Part shown: in pieces, positions 57,761-64,000 of the stretch | Layout: the number at the start of each line of letters is the position of its first letter | How positions within the stretch are numbered: position 1 is the stretch's first letter | Assembly (NCBI RefSeq): GCF_052857255.1 | Contig: NC_135505.1 | Location: 47,863,507 to 47,927,506 of the forward strand | Source: Amblyomma americanum | Taxonomy: Eukaryota; Arthropoda; Arachnida; Ixodida; Ixodidae | DNA length: 64,000 bases | Direction of reading: 5' to 3' | Notes under the pieces: generated by a model | What the model saw: the letters and a program-made list of their open reading frames with translations, nothing else | What the model was told of the DNA's origin: nothing | The model's database searches: none | Position numbers and translations under genes: made by a program

Positions 57761-58805
57761 CACTCAACTGAAAATATGCACGTTTATCCATAATATTTAA
57801 ATATAAATCAGTCTAGAATAAACGCTATATTGCGATGTTTTCTGCAGACACCATGCACTATGAGAAAGCTGAAATTCTGAAGAAGGACATATTTTGAAAG
57901 GAAATAAGAAATTTAGTTTCGTATCTTCCAATTGTAGATCTTGGGAAAGTAAAAGGTTAAGAACGAAATCACACCCATGTACCTAACCACATTCAATGCT
58001 CTTCGGGTAAAGCTCGCGCCACATGCAACCATTGCCTGCATGAATACAAGATGATGATTGAATATAGGGCAGCACGTGAGCGTGTGGAAAATATCACTCT
58101 GCTTATCACTGACAAGTCAGTGTTACTGCGCCGAAGTAGAAAGAATTCCCTTAATATTTTTGCTGAATAGGAGAAGTTCGCAATGTTTTCGTTTTGCAGT
58201 TGTAAAGATGCATGTATAAAAACTTTTCTGAATAATGAAAACGTGTCGCAAAATAGGACTCATCCCATCCTGTTATTTGGACCATATCCGAGCAGTATAA
58301 TTTCAGACTTGTTGCGGGGCTGTTCTTTACAATGGAAAGCTGCTTCCGCGGGTGCAGGCGCTCGACCAAGGATGGCAACTGGAAATGAGTGGCCGTCTTA
58401 CGCGTGTTTTCTGTTTTATTATTGTCCATAATTCTTGACTCATTCACTGCCGCGACATATATTCGTATACGTTAAAAATCTGACAACTGCTTTCGCAAAT
58501 AATCATTACCAAATGCAAAGCGGCTGAAGTCTGTGAAGTTTCTTCAAGATCATGTGCTGAAACAAACCAGCATCGCAAATATAGGACACTTTCACGGCCA
58601 AGAATTACGTAATTTGAAGCAAAGATGGCAAAAAAATTCAAAAATACTATTTGCCCTGAGCGATGTATTCGTTCCAAACGAAACGTAACCTCGAAGCTTA
58701 ACATTTAGGAGGCGAGATTGGCTAAAAGGCTTCGCCATATTGCTAGAATTTTGTCACAGTGTTATTCTTTTGTAACCATGTAGTTTAAATAGCCACAAGG
58801 AATCA
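57761..58805. other. Intron 10 segment: nothing recognised
   Basis: AT-rich DNA between the Penelope-like element and the SINE. No motif seen. Confidence 0.5.
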
Positions 58806-59211
58806 AAATTATAATTGGTTTTGGGTAAAGGAAATGGCGCAGTATCTGTCTCATATATCATTGGACACCGGAACCGCGTCGTAAGCGAAGAGATAAAGGA
58901 GGGAGTGAAAGAAGAAAGGAAGAAAGAGGTGCCGTTGTGGAGGGCTCCGGAATCATTTCGACCACTTGGGGGCCTTTAACATGCACTGACATCGCACAGC
59001 ACACGGGCGCCTTAGCGTTTCGCCTCCATAAAAAAGCAGCCGCCGCGGTCGGGTTCGAACCCGGAAACTCCGGATCAGTAGCCGAGCGCGCTAACCACTG
59101 ACAATACCATTTGTTGGGCGAGTCAGCACTCTGTGTTGTGTCCTCTCTTCTCTGTCCCGTCTGTCGCGCTGGTATGGATTATCTAACCACTGAGCCACCG
59201 CAGCGGGTAGC
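58806..59211 (-). mobile_element. Ruka-type SINE interrupted by an 81-bp insertion
   Basis: On the minus strand the head (CCACTGAGCCACCGCAGCGG complement) is at 59183-59211, the B box at 59046-59062, and the body runs to the tail near 58806. The head is split by an insertion (59102-59182) with the direct repeat CTAACCACTGA on both sides. The SINE ends about 135 bases before the last exon of the metalloprotease gene. Confidence 0.85.
59102..59182 (-). mobile_element. 81-bp insertion in the SINE head
   Basis: The insert is flanked by CTAACCACTGA at 59091-59101 and 59183-59193, an exact 11-bp target duplication. On the minus strand it contains AGAGAAGAGAGGACACAAC and GACTCGCCCAAC; the latter resembles the 3' end of the Penelope-like element near 57740. 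It is therefore probably a severely truncated Penelope-like insertion. Confidence 0.7.
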
Positions 59212-59345
59212 CGCAAGGAATAAATGCTAAATTCAGGTGAGCGTTGTTACGTTTCTGTTCTGGAATCAAAGCTCGCGGCTGTAGATGACAAATCATATTG
59301 GAATGAGATAGATTAATTAGAATGTGTATCTTTTTTCTTTTCCAG

Positions 59346-59426
59346 GTCTGTCTGGACCGCATGTGCGTTACTCATCCAGCAGCAGACAAAAGCATTCAAG
59401 CTGTCTCCACAGCACCAGACCATTAA
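59346..59426 (+). CDS. Reprolysin-like metalloprotease, last exon with stop
   Basis: After a strong acceptor (ttttttcttttccag) 26 codons run to TAA at 59424-59426 (residues 391-416). It begins VCLDRMCV, the final 'V-C-x-x-x-x-C' pair that ends the Cys-rich domain in this family, followed by a short hydrophilic tail ending APDH. Phase 0 matches exon 10. With this exon the gene is complete at its 3' end. Confidence 0.9.
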   Translation, partial: VCLDRMCVTHPAADKSIQAVSTAPDH

Positions 59427-59625
59427 AACCATCGCGTGCATTGCCGACGGAATGGCATTCTTCTTACGAGAAATCAGACCAACCATATTTCAGAAAAAGA
59501 AAGGAAAAGGGTGGAGAGAAAGTGCATAAAGGAGATTTATTAGACCATTGAGTCTAAAGAAGCAAACAGGATGAGGCAGCAATGGCGTCAGAAAGGAATA
59601 AAAACATAACTAAAAAATTATGCTT
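59427..59625 (+). other. 3' untranslated region of the metalloprotease mRNA (inferred)
   Basis: Non-coding purine-rich sequence after the stop. The first AATAAA polyadenylation signal is at 59597-59602, which would place the cleavage site around 59615-59625. A second AATAAA occurs near 59813. The true end is not visible from the sequence. Confidence 0.55.
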
Positions 59626-60000
59626 CCTGGCGCACTTGTAAAAGCACGAAACGCATGACGAGAAAACACGAAACTAGATGTATGTCTACATAAAGGAAAA
59701 ATAATGCCTACCAAGGCTCCTGGAAAAAACAGCGCAAAAGACGAAAGACGTAGACAGAACAGACATCACAACTACCGACTCTCAACTGATCGTTTATTCA
59801 CAAAATACGGAATAAATACATGCTAACAAAACAACAAAACTGAACAAATCACTCAGGTGCGTCTAGATATGAAAAAACCTTTTTCATACAGGACGACTGA
59901 TGGATCACTATTGCATCTGATGGATCACTAATGCAATTACAGATATCATACGCCTTTGACACCTCCATTGTTAATTGATTAGGATGTCGAAACAAAATTG
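59626..60000. other. Downstream flank: nothing recognised
   Basis: AT-rich DNA between the inferred poly(A) site and a SINE. No feature seen apart from a second AATAAA near 59813. Confidence 0.5.
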
Positions 60001-60208
60001 TTTGGTTTGGCTTATTGCTGTTTAACATCCCAAAGCGACCCAGGCTGTGAGGAACACCGTAGAGAAGGAATCCGGAAACTTTGACCAACTAGGGTTCTTG
60101 AACGTGCACGTTTCGTCTCCAGCGCCTCCATCGCCTCCATCGAAATTCGACTGACGCGGCCGGGATCAAACCCTCGTCTTTCGGGTCAGCAGCCGAGAGC
60201 CATAACCG
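60001..60208 (-). mobile_element. Ruka SINE, minus strand, lacking its first ~25 bases
   Basis: The reverse complement reads from CGGTTATGGCTCTCGGCTGC through the B box (GGGTTTGATCCCGG) and Ruka body to TTGGGATGTTAAACAGC. The A-box start (CCGCCGCGGTGGC) is missing at the 60208 side, where unrelated sequence begins. Confidence 0.85.
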
Positions 60209-60287
60209 TTTTTGTCAAGAAAAAGCTCACACCCACGCCATTCACTATATACCTCGCTAGATTTGAAGGCGGTTTTTCACAGACAGC

Positions 60288-60434
<147 letters not shown>

Positions 60435-60439
60435 CCGCC

Positions 60440-62115
60440 TGGGAGGCAACCGCGGCCACATTTATTAGAGGACCCCCGGAGAAGAGATAAACGGCGAGGC
60501 AGCGGAGGCAGCGTCCGGCCCTGGCCATGGTTGTTCTTGTTGTTGTCCACATACTATGGTACATGCCCACATAGGTGGAATGGCCAAGAATTGGGGGGCA
60601 CAGAGAGTGTTTGAGGTAAATAATTCCTGGACGAAATTCAAATGAATGATAAGGACGAGGTCCCAGGGAATTTTCTAGTGCGCGCCGGCGACCCTTCGTC
60701 CTCTTTGGCATTTCGCCAATGTCGGTCGCACGGGTCGCTACAGGGCTCCCCCTATCCCCCCCCCCCCCTAGACGAGATTAGTTGGTATGTGGAGCTGGTA
60801 TGTGCAGGAGTGACGCACAAAGGAATGGGAACAAACTGGTAGACAAGTTGTCAAAAGAATCATGCAGGGCGTCCGAGGTCCGAAGGCGCGGCTCAGGCGG
60901 GCTACCCTGGCTGTGGCGTTGCGGCCGAGCGTTCGGAGGGCGTCGAGAGACGCGTAATGGCAGCTGAGTGGTGTGGGTAGGCTGCTAGGTGGAACCAGCG
61001 CAGGTGTCTCTGTTGCAGCAATCAACAGCTGGCGCATACATGGCACACCAAAGGGAGCTAGGTGGGCTGCAGGTTGGGAGATTCGCGTAATTGCGACGAG
61101 GATGCCGAAAATCGCGAGAGGCATGCTGCGGCAGAGAGTCTCTTGTCGTCAGGAGGCGGTGGCGACAACGTGAGTGAAGCGCGATGGGGTGGGGGCTGGG
61201 CAGAATGTCTCTGTTGGCGGGAACCACTGAAATGAGGCGTAGGAAGGGAATCGTTAGACGCTGGCGGACAGGAACAAGCGCAAGGCGGCAGGTTTAAAGA
61301 CGCGCAGAGGATAGTTGTGGGAGAAGGACGTGCGGCAAAGCTTGTGTTCAGCCTACCCGATGCATCATGGAGAGGGACGGCCGCGGGCCGAAGGCGTTGG
61401 GCAGGACTGACGGGGAGGGGGTCAGTGTTCCGACGAAGGCTGCGTGGGCGAGAGTGAGGCTGGTGCTGGGCCAGATGCTGGCTGTGGCGAAAGCGAGTCT
61501 GCAGCGTCGTAGAGCGGCAGCGGGATATAGCAGGCGGCGAAGTCTGCCAAGACGGCCACGCGCAGCCCGTCGTATGGCCGGCAGCCCAAGTAATGGCAGG
61601 CGAGTCGGCGCAGCAGATCGGGAGCATATCGCGGAGTACTGCGTCTTTGAACGGCTGGATGGTGATGCCGTTCTAGTACAGCGCAGCCTCGAACTGAGCG
61701 AAGCACCCACCAACGCTCTGTGGCCGGAACGCCGCAAGCGGCGGGTCGATGCCTGGTTCCTGCCAGCCTGCCAAACTGTAATGCCGCTGGGGAAGAAGGG
61801 GTAGTGGAAGAAGGTTAGCGCCTGTCTCGTGTTATTCTTTCTCTTTGTGCTGTCTTTTGTGCGCTTCATCTTCTTGATCTATACACCACCTTTCCCTACA
61901 ACGTGTTCTACTGCGATAAGGGCCGGTTCGCCGGGTGACCACAATATGGAGGTTACCTATGAGGACACCCGCGGACATATATTTTAGAGGGCTGCCGGAA
62001 AGGAGATAAGCGGCAGACCGGCGGTGGCAGCGTCCCGTCCGGCCCTGGTCAAGGTCACAATACATTGTTGTTATTATTGTTGCCATAGTGACATGGAACA
62101 TACCCACGAAGGGGA
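60440..62115 (-). repeat. GC-rich block between direct repeats, with a gag-like fragment
   Basis: 60440-60600 and 61945-62115 are direct repeats (shared parts: GCAGCGTCCGGCCCTGG-like, GTTGTTGTTG tracts, CATGG(A/T)ACAT(G/A)CCCAC). The 1.3 kb between them is GC-rich, with long overlapping frames in all phases. On the minus strand about 61790-61660 reads IDPPLAAFRPQSVGGCFAQF and EAALYQNGITIQPFKDAVLR, which resembles the 'F-x-P-x-x-x-x-x-W-F-A-Q-x-E' start of LTR-retrotransposon gag. This could be a non-autonomous LTR element, but LTR ends were not found. Confidence 0.4.
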
Positions 62116-62899
62116 TAAACTAAGGTCCAGTGAGAAGGGCGAAGAGAAGAGGGTAAACTGGTGCGAAGCGAATGGTTATGCTTTGGTAGTAAGTCAGAGA
62201 TTAATTAAATACGAAAGAAAAAATAACAATCACGGCAGACAAGACCAGAGAATTGAATACATGAAAATTACTGAAAGATTTTTTAAATGCGGAAATATTA
62301 GATACAGTCAGCAAGGAGATCTGTCGCTAGCTATTCTGTTATTGTGGAAGTATCCGCAAGCATGATGCAATGCAAAAGCTCTGGCGCTCGCATAGAAGGA
62401 GAGAAGAAGCGGGACCGGCAAAGTGAGTCCAATCTTTGTAATGGGAATTTCTAGATGCATCCTTCTCTGTGGCGCAAACCTCCGGCAAGAGGGTAGGAAA
62501 TGCTGAAATGTTTCTACTTCCCCACGAGCCTCAAAACTTTGAGCGACTGAACCTGCATCCACATATGTAAAGAGTTAGGCGGTGGATCCTTCACTGCCTG
62601 AGAGTCATCGCAACCTCAGACTGCAGGGATATACGCGCACGAGCCTTCTATGGGTACATGAGATGTTGGTTGCCAGTGGTAGAGAGCAAAGAATCATTGC
62701 ACGTGCATTACACGTGCAGAAGACAAGTGCATTAAGAGCTCATTTCGTCAAGAAGTCTGCTGAATCATTTTGAAAAATACCGCAATCACCTGGAATCTAA
62801 ACGAAGCGCTTCATTCATCCAGGAAAAAAAGACATCAGTGAGCGGCTGAAAAGCACGTCCCTTGTGGACTCCAGCACCAACAAAACAGAGACAATCTGA
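62116..62899. other. Downstream flank: unassigned repeat-like DNA
   Basis: Sequence with the look of tick interspersed repeats (for example GAAGTATCCGCAAGCATGA at 62347) but no protein motif or boundary. A 63-codon frame at 62582-62773 has no motif. Confidence 0.35.
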
Positions 62900-63480
62900 G
62901 TGGAATATCACCGGGGAAACTTTGGAAAAAATTTTAAGATCAGCCAGCCTAAGAACTTCCGCTAGATATATGTGTGTAACGCGGGTCTCATATAGGCTTT
63001 GTAAAGAAGTAAATTTTCTATTTTAAAATTTCCTATTACGTATTCGTAATGGCCTGCCGAGTGCACTCATACATTTCTCAACGTTAGTCTTGATGTGGGG
63101 CCGCCAATCTATACTAGCATCATAAATAATTTCTAGCTACCTCAAACATTCCACCTATGTTATGTTGTAGGAGCGATAGTGTAACGAAAACATACTGGCA
63201 TGTGTGATTGAAAAGCTAGCACACTGCTTTCGTGCACATTTAATACCAAATTAATGTCATCCGGCAAAACCTCGAGTGCACTGAAGTAAGCCTGGAGTGA
63301 ACGATATAAGCCATGAATGCTTTTGGCATAGACAAAGAAGGCTGTGTCTTCTGCGGAAACAAACTACCGTCAGGGTGTATGGGAAAGCCGCAAATCAGCA
63401 TATTGATGTGCTTAGTGGTGTTCCCCTCTTGTCCGTGCTCATCTCCACACTGTGTGAATAAAAGCATGAAATACAGACTC
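62900..63480 (-). mobile_element. LINE reverse-transcriptase fragment (post-YADD region)
   Basis: Minus-strand frames give DDINLVLNVHESSVLAF at about 63260-63200, and further on IGGPTSRLTLRNV and NLLLYKAYMRPALHTYI at about 63110-62970. These match the 'L-x-x-N-x-x-K-(S/T)-x-x-L-x-F' and 'K-x-x-x-Y-K-x-x-x-R-P-x-L' parts downstream of YADD in CR1/Jockey-type reverse transcriptases. The catalytic core itself was not found and stops are present. Confidence 0.55.
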
Positions 63481-63494
63481 ACTCAGCAATTGAT

Positions 63495-63800
63495 ACCCGC
63501 CGCGGTGACGCAGTGGTTAGGGCGCTCGGGTACCCGGAGTACCCGGGGTCGAACATAACGTGGCGGCAGCGTTTCGATGGAGGCGAAAAGCAAAGGCGCC
63601 TTTGTGCTCTGCGCTGTCAGTGCACGTTAAAGATCCCCAGGTGGTCGAAATTATTCCGGAGCCCTACAATACGGTACCTCTTTTTTCCTTTCTTCTCTCA
63701 TTTCCTCATTTATCATTTTCCTTGCGGTGCCGTTCAGGTGTCCGCCGAGATCTGAGACTGATACTGCGCCATTCCCCCCCCCCCAAAAAAAAAAAAAAAA
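63495..63800 (+). mobile_element. Ruka-type SINE with poly(A) tail
   Basis: Starts CCCGCCGCGGTGACGCAGTG, with a decayed B box (GGGGTCGAACATAACG), the Ruka body (CTGCGCTGTCAGTGCACG, GATCCCCAGGTGGTCG) and the long-tail type, ending in C and A homopolymers (63774-63800). No target duplication was found. Confidence 0.85.
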
Positions 63801-64000
63801 TTTAAACTGCAACTGCTTTTTAAAAGTGCCGAAAGCACAGAAGTTTTCGGCACACCCTCTGGTCTGGGCATAGGTGCGAGGCGAAGAAGCCGTCAGTGAA
63901 AAAGAATAGCCATTCTGCGAAACATTTACAGATCCACGCATACATTTAGAACCGCGGGTGTAGAAATGACAATTCGGGAGAACGATCGAATGTTCAACAC
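63801..64000. other. Right edge: nothing recognised
   Basis: 200 bases without a motif or repeat. Confidence 0.5.

Noticed and set aside
61058..61869. Frames of 145-189 codons in the GC-rich block
   Set aside because: All phases are open at once because of base composition; only one phase has a gag-like stretch and it is not continuous.

Overview
The window is intronic and exonic DNA from a hard tick (Ixodidae, probably a metastriate such as Rhipicephalus, Dermacentor, Haemaphysalis or Amblyomma). The main evidence is repeated copies of the tRNA-derived SINE known as Ruka from Rhipicephalus, together with tick-type LINEs (an I-like element with RNase H, an RTE, an L1/Tx1-like element), Penelope-like elements, a Helitron/Helentron remnant and a mariner remnant. 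There is nothing prokaryotic here: no operons, ribosome binding sites or CRISPR arrays.

The central result is one protein-coding gene on the + strand that spans almost the whole window. Eleven short exons at 598-742, 10386-10475, 12802-12920, 21602-21679, 26149-26279, 29484-29533, 36187-36295, 39945-40109, 50121-50265, 51559-51696 and 59346-59426 all have AG acceptors, GT donors and mutually compatible phases. They join into 1251 nt of uninterrupted reading frame: 416 residues, numbered from the first residue in the window, plus a stop. The product is a secreted reprolysin-type (M12B) zinc metalloprotease of the tick salivary/gut family. It has the end of the propeptide, the catalytic domain with the zinc motif HELLHLLGAVHD (residues 236-247), and a Cys-rich C-terminal tail ending at a TAA. 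The signal peptide and first propeptide exons must lie upstream of base 1. Joining the exons is inference, but ten consecutive phase matches and no stop or frameshift make it strong.

Layout. Intron 1 (743-10385) holds a GC-rich unassigned block and a nearly complete I-like LINE (-) that carries a MITE and a large fold-back. Intron 2 (10476-12801) has no clear element. Intron 3 (12921-21601) holds a tRNA-like repeat with inverted arms, a dead mariner, a short perfect-loop hairpin, an 84-bp tandem duplication, and two head-to-head Penelope-like elements, one of them split by a solo LTR. Intron 4 (21680-26148) holds a dead Helentron-type helicase plus endonuclease. Introns 5-6 (26280-36186) hold a SINE tail and a decayed RTE LINE (-) with a tRNA-like head at its 5' end. 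Intron 7 (36296-39944) holds a SINE. Intron 8 (40110-50120) holds a young Ruka SINE with a perfect 13-bp target duplication, a 12-bp CACGTG tandem array, a decayed Tx1-like LINE (-), an RTE tail and Penelope-like fragments. Introns 9-10 (50266-59345) hold a minisatellite, further Penelope-like copies and a SINE that is itself interrupted. Downstream of the gene (59430-64000) are SINEs, a long TA/GA microsatellite, a GC-rich block with a gag-like fragment between direct repeats, and a LINE fragment.

Apart from the metalloprotease exons, nearly every recognisable coding stretch is transposon-derived and broken by stops or frameshifts. Exon calls rest on reading splice sites and frames by eye. 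Transposon family names rest on recalled family motifs, and element ends are approximate unless a target duplication is stated.
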